This document shows positions 15,841 to 24,114 of a DNA stretch of 64,000 nucleotides, in pieces. Under the pieces are notes generated by a model. The model saw only the letters and a list, made by a program, of their open reading frames with translations, searched no databases and had not been told where the DNA came from. The stretch lies in contig CAWKNC010000001.1 in assembly GCA_963851045.1 (NCBI GenBank), positions 620,001-684,000 on the forward strand, in the 5' to 3' direction. A program made the translations under genes and the position numbers. How positions within the stretch are numbered: the first letter of the stretch is position 1; the number at the start of each line of letters is the position of its first letter. This DNA comes from WHSW01 sp963851045. Lineage in GTDB: Bacteria > Actinomycetota > Thermoleophilia > Solirubrobacterales > 70-9.

Positions 15841-18240
15841 ATGCGTTCATTCAGGCTGGAGCGCAAGAAGAAGAAGAAGTCGGATTCTGAGCCCGAGGCG
15901 GTTGCCCCCGGCGAGACCCCGGCTGCGCCGGATGCCGAGGACCGCGAACCCTCGCCCCTAGAGGCTGCCGCGGCTCACCTACAGGCCGCTGACGAGCCCG
16001 CTCAGCCTCCCGAAGCTCCGGGTGTGATCAGCGGCGATGCACCGACGACGCCAGCCGAGGCGATGGGCGCTGGGCCCGAGGAAGCCATCACCCCGCCGGA
16101 CGAGTCCACCCCGCCGGACGAGTCCACCCCGCCGCAGGAGCCCACCCCGCCGGACGATTCTGCTTCGCCCGAGGAGCCGACGCTGCCCGAGGAGCCGACC
16201 TCTCCCGAGGAGCCCACCCTGGCCGAAGAGCCGACGGCGCCGGACGACCTGCCGACAGAACAGGTTCCGGTCGCGCCGTCGGAGGGGCCAGGCCTGGCAC
16301 CCACCGCAGAATCTCCCGAGCCGCCGGCCGAGCGCACCGGTTCGATCCCGCCGCCGTCGGCGCCGCCCGGCCTGCCCGGCGCAACGACACCCCCTGCCAC
16401 CCCGGCCGTGCCGCCGCGAGAGCGCATGACGCAGCAGCGTGCAGAGCGCCAGCAAAAGCAGAAGGAGGCCCGAGCCCGAAAGCAGGCTGAGAAGGAGCGC
16501 AAGCGGGCCGAGCGCGCCGCGCGAAAGGCCGCCAAGGGCGCCAAGGAACCGAAGGGGGCCAAGGGGGCCAAGGGTCCCAAGGGCGCCAAGGGCTCGACCC
16601 CCGCAGCTCCCGTGACCCCGGCAACTCCCGCAACCCCCGCAACTCCCGCGACCCCCGCAACCCCGACCTCGAGCAAGGCCGGGCCGGCGGCTGCGCCTGC
16701 CAAGGAAGGGTTTTTCGCGCGCCGCCGCCGCCAGCGCGCTGAGCAGCTCGCCGCGCGCCAAGCCCAGAAGGCAGCGGCCCTCGAGGAGCGCAAGCGTGCC
16801 GTTGCCGCTCGCCAGCAGCAGCGCCTGGAGCAAAAGCAGGCTCGCGACGCTCAGCGCCGCGCCAAGCTTGCCGCCAAGCAGTCCGGCAAGGGGCGTGCCC
16901 CCGCCGCGCCTCCCACACCCACCCCCGGGGCCGCCCCGCAGACGCCCGCCCCCTCGAGTGGTCCAGCGATCGAGCCGCCGGGTGTCGTCGCAGAAGGGGA
17001 CGCCACCGAATCGATGGCAGCGCTCCCACCACCTGTCCGCAATCTCGCCGACTCGATCTCCGCGCCGTCTGGCCCTGCCTCTGTCGAGCCCGAGGTCCCG
17101 CCGCCACCGGCTGCGCCCGATGTGGAGGAGATGGCGGAGCCGACGGTGTCCGATACGCCTGTCGAGCCGACGCCGGACCAAGAGTCTGAGCCAGCAGCGC
17201 CACCGCCAGATCCGGCCGAGCGCGCACTGCGCGAGGCGGCCGAGCGCGAGGCGCTTGCAAGGCTCGCCGAGGCCGAGCTCCGCAGCCCTGTGGCCGAGCC
17301 ACAGGCGGGCGAGGCTGAGGCCAAGCAGGCGGTCGAGCGACGTGCGGAGGAAGTCGAGCGGATGCAGGCCGAGGCTGAGCAGCAGATCGAGCAGGCTCGA
17401 GTTGACGCCGAACAGAAGGTGCTCGAGACGGCTGAGGCGACGCGTCAGGCTTCCGAGGAGCGCCAGCGCGCCGGCGAGGCCGCTCACCGGCCAAAGCGTG
17501 AGGAGCTCCTCGCCGAGCTCGAGCGCGCGGAGCGGGAGCTGCGCGACAGCCGTGCCGAGGGCGAGGAGCTTGCGAACGAGCTCTCTCAGGCAGAGCAGCG
17601 CCTGACCGCGAGTCAGCGCGAGACCGTGCAGGCGCTCGAGCGGGCAGCCGCGCGCCTTCAGGAGCTCGAGACGCGTGCCTCGGACGCTGAGTCACGCGCG
17701 GAGCACGCTGAGCGGCTGGTCGCGGCAAAGGCCGACGAGCTCGATCGCACCGATCGTCTGCGCGACATGCTTGACAAGATCGCTCAGGCCGAGGAGCGCG
17801 TCAACGTGGCCGAGGAGCGTGCGCGCACGGCCTTCGGCAGGGTCAGCGAGGCCGCGCCGCCGGTCGACACCTCGAAGCTCGAGGACGAGCCCCGGCCCGA
17901 GCCCTCAAGCGCACCGGAGCCCCCGAGCCCACCGCTGGCGGTGGAGCCGCCCGTGCCGGAGCCGCCTGCGACCCCCGATCCGAGCGCGAACCCAGTTTCG
18001 GCTGACGACATTCTCGGTCCTGCCGAGGCCGCCCCGCCGTCTGGCGATCCGGTTGCGACCCTGAACAACGCAACCTACGACCAGCTGCGCGGGCTTGGGA
18101 TGTCGGTCACGCAGACGGGTCGCCTGCTCGCACACCGCGAACGCGTCGGCTCCTTCTCGTCAGTCGAAGAGCTTGCCGAGATCGCCGGGTTCTCCGCCGA
18201 CCTGGTCGACGAGATCAAGCAGAAGCTCGGCGCCGCCTAG
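15841..18240 (+). CDS. Large Pro/Ala-rich coiled-coil protein with C-terminal ComEA-type helix-hairpin-helix
   Basis: 799 residues, strongly modular. A basic N-terminus (KKKKKSD at ~10) is followed by an acidic Pro/Glu/Thr repeat zone (TPPDES, PEEPT units, ~80-140), a Lys-rich zone (~195-250, GAK/KGAKG units, then TPA repeats), Arg/Gln-rich helices, a second Pro-rich linker, a long coiled coil (~455-680), another Pro-rich linker and a C-terminal helix-hairpin-helix (~740-799, LNNATYDQL...VEELAEIAGFSADLVDEI). HhH domains bind DNA non-specifically. No signal peptide or membrane segment. Possibly a nucleoid or cytoskeletal scaffold; function unassigned. Its stop shares CTAG with the convergent gene. 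Confidence 0.8.
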   Translation: MRSFRLERKKKKKSDSEPEAVAPGETPAAPDAEDREPSPLEAAAAHLQAADEPAQPPEAPGVISGDAPTTPAEAMGAGPEEAITPPDESTPPDESTPPQEPTPPDDSASPEEPTLPEEPTSPEEPTLAEEPTAPDDLPTEQVPVAPSEGPGLAPTAESPEPPAERTGSIPPPSAPPGLPGATTPPATPAVPPRERMTQQRAERQQKQKEARARKQAEKERKRAERAARKAAKGAKEPKGAKGAKGPKGAKGSTPAAPVTPATPATPATPATPATPTSSKAGPAAAPAKEGFFARRRRQRAEQLAARQAQKAAALEERKRAVAARQQQRLEQKQARDAQRRAKLAAKQSGKGRAPAAPPTPTPGAAPQTPAPSSGPAIEPPGVVAEGDATESMAALPPPVRNLADSISAPSGPASVEPEVPPPPAAPDVEEMAEPTVSDTPVEPTPDQESEPAAPPPDPAERALREAAEREALARLAEAELRSPVAEPQAGEAEAKQAVERRAEEVERMQAEAEQQIEQARVDAEQKVLETAEATRQASEERQRAGEAAHRPKREELLAELERAERELRDSRAEGEELANELSQAEQRLTASQRETVQALERAAARLQELETRASDAESRAEHAERLVAAKADELDRTDRLRDMLDKIAQAEERVNVAEERARTAFGRVSEAAPPVDTSKLEDEPRPEPSSAPEPPSPPLAVEPPVPEPPATPDPSANPVSADDILGPAEAAPPSGDPVATLNNATYDQLRGLGMSVTQTGRLLAHRERVGSFSSVEELAEIAGFSADLVDEIKQKLGAA

Positions 18241-19622
18241 GACGCCTGGGCCTCGTACTTCTCGATCAGCCGCAGCCAGATCTCGCTACGGGTCGGGAAC
18301 GCCGGTACCGCGTGCCGCAGGCGCTCGACCGGAATCTCGGCGGCGACAGCGATCGTGGCCGCGTGCAACGACTCGGCGATCTCCGGCCCGACGAACGTCG
18401 CACCGACGATCACTCCCCGCGCCTCGTCGACCACGATGCGCGAGGTGCCGACCGCGTTGCGGCCGATGAAGCTCGCCCCCGCGTTGGCGGCGGTCTGCAC
18501 GTCGACGGCGCGGACCTCCATGCCGGATTCCTTCGCCGCGGTGGTCGTCAGGCCGACGGCTGCGAGTTGGGGCTCGGTGAAGACGACGCGGGGCGACCCA
18601 CCCAGGTCGGCCGTGGCCGCAACGTCGTTGCCGAGGATTCGCTCAACGCAGATCCATGCCTGGTACTTGCCCATGTGGGTCAGCAGTGACCGGCCGTTGA
18701 CGTCGCCGATCGCGTACAGCCAATCCGATCCGCCGACCCGCATGTGGTCGTCAACCTCGATGTAGCCGGTCTCGCTGACCGCAACACCCGCGGAGGTGAG
18801 GCCGAGCTCGCTCGTCCGCGGTTTGCGTCCGACGGCGACAAGGATCTCATCGCCGTGAAGCTCGCCGCCGTCCTGGAGCGTGAGCGTGACCTGTCCGCCC
18901 TCGCCGCGAGAGACCGCGGTGGCCTTGGCCCCGGTTCGAATCTCGACGCCCGCTCCCTCAAGCGACTCCCGGATCTGCTGACTCGCAAACTCCTCCTCGT
19001 TGCCGAGGATCCGCGGGCCCGCCTCCACCAGCGCGACGCTCGAGCCGAGGCTGCTCCACGCCTGAGCGAGTTCGACGCCAACAACGCCGCCGCCAAGAAC
19101 CAAGAGCCTGCCCGGCACCGACTTCGCGACCGTCCCCTGACGGTTGGTCCAAGGCACAGCCGCGTCGAGTCCTTCGATCGGGGGGAGCGCCGCCGTCGTG
19201 CCGGTTGCAATCACAACCGCCCTGCGAGCCTCAAGGCGCTGGTCCCCCACGATCACGGTCCGCTCGCCGTCGAGGGTTGCGCGCCCGCGCAGCAGCTCGA
19301 TGTCGCGCTCCTCGAGCCAGGGGATCATCCCCGAGTCATCGAGGTCGTGGATGACCTCGTCGCGCCTAGCGAGCACGGTGGCGGCATCGAGCTCGCCCGA
19401 GATCAGCTCGCGTGCACCCGGGACTCGCTCGACCTCCGCGAGCAGCTCTCCAGGTCGCAGCAGTGCCTTCGACGGCATGCACGCGTAGAACGAGCATTCA
19501 CCACCGATCAGTTCCTGTTCGACGATCGCCGTCTTCAACCCCGCGTCGGCGGCACGCCCCGCCGCAACCTCACCCGCGGGGCCGGCGCCGATGACGATGA
19601 CGTCGAACTCGCGCGACTTCAT
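18237..19622 (-). CDS. Dihydrolipoamide-dehydrogenase-like flavin disulfide oxidoreductase
   Basis: 461 residues from ATG at 19622, chosen because the Rossmann motif VIVIGAGPAGEVAAG follows directly; in-frame sequence further upstream is unlike protein. The redox-active pair is Cys-x4-Cys in GGECSFYACMPSKALLRP. A second GGG-V-G-E NAD(P) motif (LGGGVVGVELAQ) and the C-terminal dimerisation domain (FTEPQLAAVGLT, HAVPAFPTRSE) are present. The C-terminal His-x4-Glu-like base region reads HAVPAFPTRSEIW. Likely reduces a small disulfide or quinone substrate using NAD(P)H; not clearly the E3 of a dehydrogenase complex. Start overlaps the stop of the M50 gene (TGATG). Confidence 0.85.
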   Translation of the reverse strand: MKSREFDVIVIGAGPAGEVAAGRAADAGLKTAIVEQELIGGECSFYACMPSKALLRPGELLAEVERVPGARELISGELDAATVLARRDEVIHDLDDSGMIPWLEERDIELLRGRATLDGERTVIVGDQRLEARRAVVIATGTTAALPPIEGLDAAVPWTNRQGTVAKSVPGRLLVLGGGVVGVELAQAWSSLGSSVALVEAGPRILGNEEEFASQQIRESLEGAGVEIRTGAKATAVSRGEGGQVTLTLQDGGELHGDEILVAVGRKPRTSELGLTSAGVAVSETGYIEVDDHMRVGGSDWLYAIGDVNGRSLLTHMGKYQAWICVERILGNDVAATADLGGSPRVVFTEPQLAAVGLTTTAAKESGMEVRAVDVQTAANAGASFIGRNAVGTSRIVVDEARGVIVGATFVGPEIAESLHAATIAVAAEIPVERLRHAVPAFPTRSEIWLRLIEKYEAQAS

Positions 19623-20503
19623 CAAGCGTCGGCGAACGTCTTCTCGAGGTGCGTCTCGTAGACGCCTAGCGCGAGCAGCGCGACGAGCCCGAGGTACACC
19701 ACGGCAACGATCGCGCGTGTGCGCTTCGGGATCGCGTGAAAAGCCTGTGACTCCGGCGAGTGTCGGTTCTTCCACCGCCGGTAGCTCTCATAGCCGCCGA
19801 GGAGCAGGATCAGGATCAGGATTGGGTTCGGGAAGACGAAGGTCAGCGCCACGAGCCCAGCGAAACCGACGAACCAGACCCAGGGCGAGAGTGCTGCCAT
19901 CGCGCGACCGCCATCGAGCGGTAGTACCGGCAGGAGATTGAAGAGGTTGAGGAAGAAGCCGACGTAGGCGAGCGCCTGCCAGAACTCTTCACCTGTGACG
20001 AGCCAGATGACGAGCGGAATCAGAGTTCCGATCGTTCCGAGAACCGGCCCAGCGAGCCCAACGCGAGCCTCCGCAGCCGCGTCCTTGCCCATTGACTTCG
20101 CCATCACGACCGCACCGAGAAACGGAATGAACATCGGTGCGGAGGCCTTGATGCCCTCGCGTCGCAGCTGCCAGACGTGGCCCATCTCGTGGATCAAGAG
20201 CAGCAGGACAAACCCGATCGCAAACTTCCAGCTCCAGATCAACGCGTACGCGGCAATCGAGACCAGCATCGTTGCCGAGGTGCTCAGGATCTTGATCTTC
20301 GGCAGGATCAGTAGCAGCGCCTTGAGCTTTGACGCGAGCGCGATTGCGCCGGCGCCGATCGGCAGAATCCAGCGCTTCAGCTTCTCGCGCCAATCTCCGC
20401 GGCCGGATCCGGGGTGGACGGGCTCGTACTCCGGCTCTGGTGGAGGCGGCGGGACCGTCGCTGGCGTGCGCCATACGGGTTGCGGTGAAACGTCGTCACT
20501 CAT
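19622..20503 (-). CDS. M50-family (site-2 protease-like) membrane metallopeptidase
   Basis: 293 residues from ATG at 20503 (a TTG two codons earlier is possible). A Pro-rich cytoplasmic N-terminus is followed by about six helices. HEMGH supplies the zinc ligands and catalytic Glu; the third ligand is in NLLPVLPLDGGR. The small size and lack of a PDZ domain match the short M50 rhomboid-like peptidases rather than RseP. Intramembrane cleavage of an unknown substrate is inferred. It is the first gene of a two-gene unit with the flavin oxidoreductase and is divergent from tmRNA. Confidence 0.85.
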   Translation of the reverse strand: MSDDVSPQPVWRTPATVPPPPPEPEYEPVHPGSGRGDWREKLKRWILPIGAGAIALASKLKALLLILPKIKILSTSATMLVSIAAYALIWSWKFAIGFVLLLLIHEMGHVWQLRREGIKASAPMFIPFLGAVVMAKSMGKDAAAEARVGLAGPVLGTIGTLIPLVIWLVTGEEFWQALAYVGFFLNLFNLLPVLPLDGGRAMAALSPWVWFVGFAGLVALTFVFPNPILILILLLGGYESYRRWKNRHSPESQAFHAIPKRTRAIVAVVYLGLVALLALGVYETHLEKTFADA

Positions 20504-20561
20504 GCGCAAATGAGGTTAGAGCGCGGTCAACCTGGGCTAAGCTTGATGTCGTACATAGCAC

Positions 20562-20920
20562 GGGGGCGACTTGGATTCGACATGGTCGGCTCGTGCGAAC
20601 GGTTGCAGGCCGAGGTTGCCGGAGGCCTCGTTAAACACCGGCAAAAACCATAATTGCGGACCATGAGTTCGCCCTCGCTGCTTAGTTAAATCTAAGTAGG
20701 TGAGGCATCGGCCCACCCTCGCCCACGGGGTGGGACCCCGGTGTCATTAGTGGGCTCGCCCCGAAGGCCCGCCTTCGCTGACGGGGGACATTTTTGAAGG
20801 CTTTGCTTCCCGTAGTGCCCGCCGGCGCGGACCCCGGGAAGCGAGATTCAAGCGCCGGCTAAGCCTGTAGATGCTTTTCGTCACGCGACCGTGGACGAGG
20901 TTTCGATACCTCCGCCTCCA
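20562..20920 (+). ncRNA. ssrA: Transfer-messenger RNA (tmRNA)
   Basis: The 5' end GGGGGCGACTTGGATTCGACATGG and the 3' end (T-arm GAGGTTTCGATACCTC, then CGCCTCC and A) pair as a 7-bp acceptor stem, giving ~359 nt. The resume-codon region (GCAAAAACC...TAATT before GCG) and a tag ending ALAA-stop are clear, followed by GC-rich pseudoknot sequence. The CCA end is not encoded (the genome reads TGG after the discriminator A). A plausible -10 hexamer TACATA sits at 20552-20557. With SmpB it rescues stalled ribosomes and tags the nascent chain for proteolysis. Confidence 0.96.
20656..20685 (+). other. tmRNA tag-peptide reading frame
   Basis: Reading from the GCG resume codon at 20656 gives Ala-Asp-His-Glu-Phe-Ala-Leu-Ala-Ala then TAG. 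With the alanine carried by tmRNA the appended tag would be AADHEFALAA. The resume codon was chosen by matching the spacing of the upstream TAATT to TAGTC before GCA in E. coli. Confidence 0.8.
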
Positions 20921-20930
20921 TGGAAATTCA

Positions 20931-20960
20931 AGCGCCGCGTCGATCCTTCGGCGCGGCGCT
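20931..20960. terminator. Hairpin terminator after ssrA
   Basis: Perfect 9-bp stem AGCGCCGCG / CGCGGCGCT with a 12-base loop, 10 bp after the mature tmRNA end and 5 bp beyond the stop of the convergent amine oxidase gene. No T-tract. It may serve both strands. Confidence 0.6.
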
Positions 20961-20965
20961 CGTGC

Positions 20966-22450
20966 TTACCGCCGGAGCGATCGCGCGACCTCGCGGGCGC
21001 AACGCACGCCGCTCTCGACCGCCCCCTCGAGGTATCCCTGATTGGTCGTTGCGGTGTGTTCGCCGGCGAAGTGGATCGCTCCCTCGCGCTTGCCTGCGAA
21101 CCCGTAGTACTTGGTGTACTGCCCCGGCATGAAGGCGGCGTAGGAGCCTCGGACCCAGGGATCGGCCGACCAATGGTCGGTGAACGCCCGTCCGGTGTAT
21201 CCAGCCTCGAGCCCCGGCAGCCTGGTGCCCCCCTCGTGTGTGAGGCTCGCGAGGTTGCGCTCCACCTCCGCGGCGGCCGTCGCTGCGTGCGGACCGTTCG
21301 CGATGAGGCCGGCGCCGCCCGAGCGTCCGCCGAAGTAGGTGGTGAGGATGCTCTGGACCCCGCGCTCGCCGAGGCTGCTCTCCCACGTGAGCAGGGCCGG
21401 ATCGTCGTTGTACATGTAGCCGTTCCAATGCCCGTAGGCCTGCAGCCGCTGCCTGAACTGCATCGCGACCTTCGCGTTGGTTCCCATCCCGAGCTCGGCA
21501 ATGCAGCGCCGCTTTCGACGGCTCAGGCCGGAGCGAGAGAGGTCGACGTCGCGCAGGGTCGTGAAGGGGAGGGCCAGGACGACCCGATCGGCACGCACGG
21601 CCTGGGCGATGCCGCCAAAGTGCAAGACGAAGCCGTGGCCCCCGGCGTGCGAAAGCGACTCAAGCGGCGTGCCGAGCTCGATTGTCCCGTCGGGTAAGCG
21701 CGCGGCAAGGCCATCGACGATCTGATCGTTGCCTCCGCGCACGCGGTAGCGCTCATCGGCGCCGGGCGTGCTCTCCACGTACTCGGAGAGGAGGTTGAGA
21801 GCGCTCAGCCGGTTGGCATCGAGGCCGAACTCGCTTGCCATCTCGACCGCCACATACCGTCCGAGTGGGCTCTCGGTTCCACCCCCTCCGAGGGTCCGGT
21901 CGAGGAAGTCGCTGACCGACAGTTCGTCAAACGCGACTCCGGCTGGGTTGTGAGCGGCGGCGGAATAGGAGCCGACGCGTTGTGCCACTCGCTCCAGCGC
22001 GCGTACCAGCCGCCGCCGGGGCGTGAGCAACTCGCGCCGACGACGCAGCTCGCCATCGAGCCAGAATCGCGGGCTTCCGGGGTTCGCAACCGCGTAGAGA
22101 TCCACGAGACCGAGGTCGAAGCGACGCGCGAGACCGCGCATGAGTCGATGGCGGGAGTCGATGAACTCGCCGCCGTGCTCCGCCGTCTGGCCGTCGGCCC
22201 AATCGCGTGAGGTCCAGCAGCGGCCGCCGATCCGCTCGGGGTTTGCCTCATAGACGGTGCAATCGAAGCCGCGTCTGCGCAGGGAGTAGGCGCACGACAG
22301 CCCTGCGAGGCCGGCCCCGACGACGACGATCCGGGGAGCCGTCGCCCGCGAGACCGCACGAACGACCGGCAGCGGGACGAGACTGAACGCAGCGGCACGC
22401 CCGCCGTTTTCGAGCAGCTCACGTCGCGAGATCCCAGAGCGCTGCACCAT
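20966..22450 (-). CDS. Tat-exported flavin monoamine oxidase
   Basis: 494 residues. A Tat signal is seen at the N-terminus (SRRELL at ~8, hydrophobic stretch to ~36). The FAD Rossmann motif IVVVGAGLAGLSCAYSL starts at ~41, followed by the GGR motif (ERIGGRCWTS) and the C-terminal FAD-binding IHFAGEHTATTNQGYLEGAVESG typical of monoamine and polyamine oxidases. Predicted to oxidise an amine or amino acid outside the membrane with release of H2O2. The substrate cannot be fixed. Divergent from the PEP-mutase-like gene with 29 bp between. Confidence 0.9.
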   Translation of the reverse strand: MVQRSGISRRELLENGGRAAAFSLVPLPVVRAVSRATAPRIVVVGAGLAGLSCAYSLRRRGFDCTVYEANPERIGGRCWTSRDWADGQTAEHGGEFIDSRHRLMRGLARRFDLGLVDLYAVANPGSPRFWLDGELRRRRELLTPRRRLVRALERVAQRVGSYSAAAHNPAGVAFDELSVSDFLDRTLGGGGTESPLGRYVAVEMASEFGLDANRLSALNLLSEYVESTPGADERYRVRGGNDQIVDGLAARLPDGTIELGTPLESLSHAGGHGFVLHFGGIAQAVRADRVVLALPFTTLRDVDLSRSGLSRRKRRCIAELGMGTNAKVAMQFRQRLQAYGHWNGYMYNDDPALLTWESSLGERGVQSILTTYFGGRSGGAGLIANGPHAATAAAEVERNLASLTHEGGTRLPGLEAGYTGRAFTDHWSADPWVRGSYAAFMPGQYTKYYGFAGKREGAIHFAGEHTATTNQGYLEGAVESGVRCAREVARSLRR

Positions 22451-22479
22451 GGAGCGCGATCAACCATAAGGAGGAAGCG

Positions 22480-23283
22480 ATGCCAGGCCAAACGAGTCAG
22501 GAGTCCAAGGGCAGGGCGCTGCGCGAGCTCCACGCCGGCGAGCCGTTTGTTATTCCCAATCCGTGGGACGCGGGCTCGGCGAAGATGCTCGCCGCGCTGG
22601 GCTTCAAGGCGCTGGCGACGACGAGCGGCGGATTCGCATTCACGCTCGCTCGGCTCGACGGCGGCGCAACGCTCGATGAGGTTTGCGAGCACGTGGGCTT
22701 GGTCAACGAGGCGACCGCGCTGCCGGTCTCGACGGACCTTGAGAACGGATACGGACCGCGCCCGGAGGATGCAGCCGAGGCGATCAGACGGGCGGCGGCG
22801 GCAGGCGCCGTTGGCGGCTCAATCGAGGATTTCGATCCAGAGGCCGGCATCTACGACGAGGGATTTGCCACCGAGCGCGTGGCGGCAGCGGTCGAGGCCG
22901 CGCGAGCGCTGGACTTCCCGTTCACGCTGACCGCGCGAGCGGAGAACTTCCTGCGCGGCAATCCGGACCTCGACGACACGATTGCGCGCCTGCAGGCCTT
23001 TGAGGCAGCTGGGGCGGACGTCCTCTACGCGCCCTGGCTGAAGACGACGGCGGATATGGAGGCCGTCTGCTCGGCGGTGTCGAAGCCCGTCAACGTGCTC
23101 GGTGTGCCCGGTGGGCCGGCCATTGCCGACATCTTCGCCGCGGGGGCGCAGCGAATCAGCGTCGGCAGCCTGCTGACATGGGTGGCCTACGGTGCGGCAA
23201 GCGAGGCCGCGCAGGCGCTGGCGGACGGCGAAATCGATGCGCTGGGCTCGCGATTTCGAGCGAGCGATGCGCTTGGCGGCTAG
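22480..23283 (+). CDS. Isocitrate lyase/PEP mutase superfamily protein
   Basis: 267 residues behind a strong ribosome-binding site (AAGGAGG, 6 bp before ATG). Motifs of the superfamily: NPWDAGSAKML, TTSGGFAFTLARLDG, TDLENGYGPRPEDAAE (Mg-binding Asp and Glu), GGSIEDFDPEAGIYD and FTLTARAENF. It lacks the KKCGH motif of true isocitrate lyases, so carboxyphosphonoenolpyruvate mutase, 2-methylisocitrate lyase or oxaloacetate hydrolase-like chemistry is likely; the exact reaction is open. Stop overlaps that of the convergent SRPBCC gene within CTAG. Confidence 0.88.
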   Translation: MPGQTSQESKGRALRELHAGEPFVIPNPWDAGSAKMLAALGFKALATTSGGFAFTLARLDGGATLDEVCEHVGLVNEATALPVSTDLENGYGPRPEDAAEAIRRAAAAGAVGGSIEDFDPEAGIYDEGFATERVAAAVEAARALDFPFTLTARAENFLRGNPDLDDTIARLQAFEAAGADVLYAPWLKTTADMEAVCSAVSKPVNVLGVPGGPAIADIFAAGAQRISVGSLLTWVAYGAASEAAQALADGEIDALGSRFRASDALGG

Positions 23284-23726
23284 TCCGGGAAGGCGGCGCT
23301 GAGCTTGCGGCGGCTTCGCATGGCCCAGGTCGTCGTGATCACCGTCCGCACGACGGGACCGAGGAAGGCGGGCTTGTAGTCGAAGTCGATCGTGTACCGG
23401 ATAGAGGTCCCGGTGCCCGTCGGGGTCAGCTCGATTCGGCCCAGGTGGTTGAAGAGCGGGGCGTCGTTGATCACCTCGTACTCGATCAGGCTTGGCCGGT
23501 CGTGGGTGATGATCCGCTCCTCGAGCACCGCCGAGCCGGGCGGCTGCATGCGCCGAACCATCCCGAGTCCGTTCGGCTCGCTTGGATCGCTGCCCGGCTC
23601 GAGCACCTCGCCCTTTCCGGGCCAGAGCTCAAAAAAGCTGTCAGTGAGGTAGGTGAAGACCGCGTCGGGTGATCCGGCGACCTCCGCGGTCAGGGTGGCG
23701 CGATTGCGGGCGTTCTGGGATGGCAT
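23280..23726 (-). CDS. SRPBCC (START/polyketide cyclase-like) protein
   Basis: 148 residues from ATG at 23726. The pattern fits the helix-grip fold: strand ATLTAEVAGSPDAVFTYLTDSFF at the N-terminus, central strands (VRRMQPPGSAVLEERI, SLIEYEVI), GTSIRYTIDFDYKP and a long C-terminal helix. These proteins bind small hydrophobic ligands; no function is assignable. Monocistronic, convergent with the PEP-mutase-like gene and divergent from the next small gene. Confidence 0.75.
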   Translation of the reverse strand: MPSQNARNRATLTAEVAGSPDAVFTYLTDSFFELWPGKGEVLEPGSDPSEPNGLGMVRRMQPPGSAVLEERIITHDRPSLIEYEVINDAPLFNHLGRIELTPTGTGTSIRYTIDFDYKPAFLGPVVRTVITTTWAMRSRRKLSAAFPD

Positions 23727-23769
23727 GGAGCGCAACCCTACGCCAGGCAACGTCCGTCAAGATTCCCGG

Positions 23770-24114
23770 GTGGCGAAGCGCAAGCGCAGAGAGAGGGCGC
23801 CGGTCGAGACCTTCGACTATGCCGATCCCGAAGGGAACGTCCTCACGCTGCGCGGCGAGCTCAGCCCGGGCACGATTCGCAAACTCAGCGAGCGCCAGGG
23901 TCGGGCGGCGGCGTCGACCGACGACGAGTGGCACCGGCGGACCGAGATGCTCTTCGAGCGCCTCGCCGTGAGCTGGGAGATCGCCGGCCTGCCGCTCGAC
24001 GATCAAAAGATGCTCCTGGGCCGCTACCGGATGGCCGGCGCCGAGACCCAGCAATGGGTGCGGCGGACGATCACCGAACACATCGACTCGCACATTCCCG
24101 AGCTCGCGCCATGA
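23770..24114 (+). CDS. Hypothetical small protein, unrecognised
   Basis: 114 residues from GTG at 23770. Start chosen because upstream in-frame sequence overlaps the divergent gene and is unlike protein. Basic N-terminus (KRKRRERAP), then VETFDYADPEGNVLTLRGELSPGTIRKL and a helical C-terminal half rich in Arg/Glu. No signal peptide, Cys or known motif. Its stop overlaps the ATG of the M20 peptidase gene (ATGA), so it is probably co-expressed with it. Codon pattern matches the neighbours, supporting real coding. Confidence 0.65.
   Translation: MAKRKRRERAPVETFDYADPEGNVLTLRGELSPGTIRKLSERQGRAAASTDDEWHRRTEMLFERLAVSWEIAGLPLDDQKMLLGRYRMAGAETQQWVRRTITEHIDSHIPELAP

Noticed and set aside
16096..16680. 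Short tandem DNA repeats resembling a repeat array
   Set aside because: They encode PEEPT, TPPDES, KGAKG and TPA amino acid repeats inside an open gene, with no spacers; not CRISPR.
15979..17728. Very long open frames on the minus strand opposite the coiled-coil protein
   Set aside because: Low-complexity, GC-biased antisense frames of a repeat-rich gene, with no domain and no start signal.
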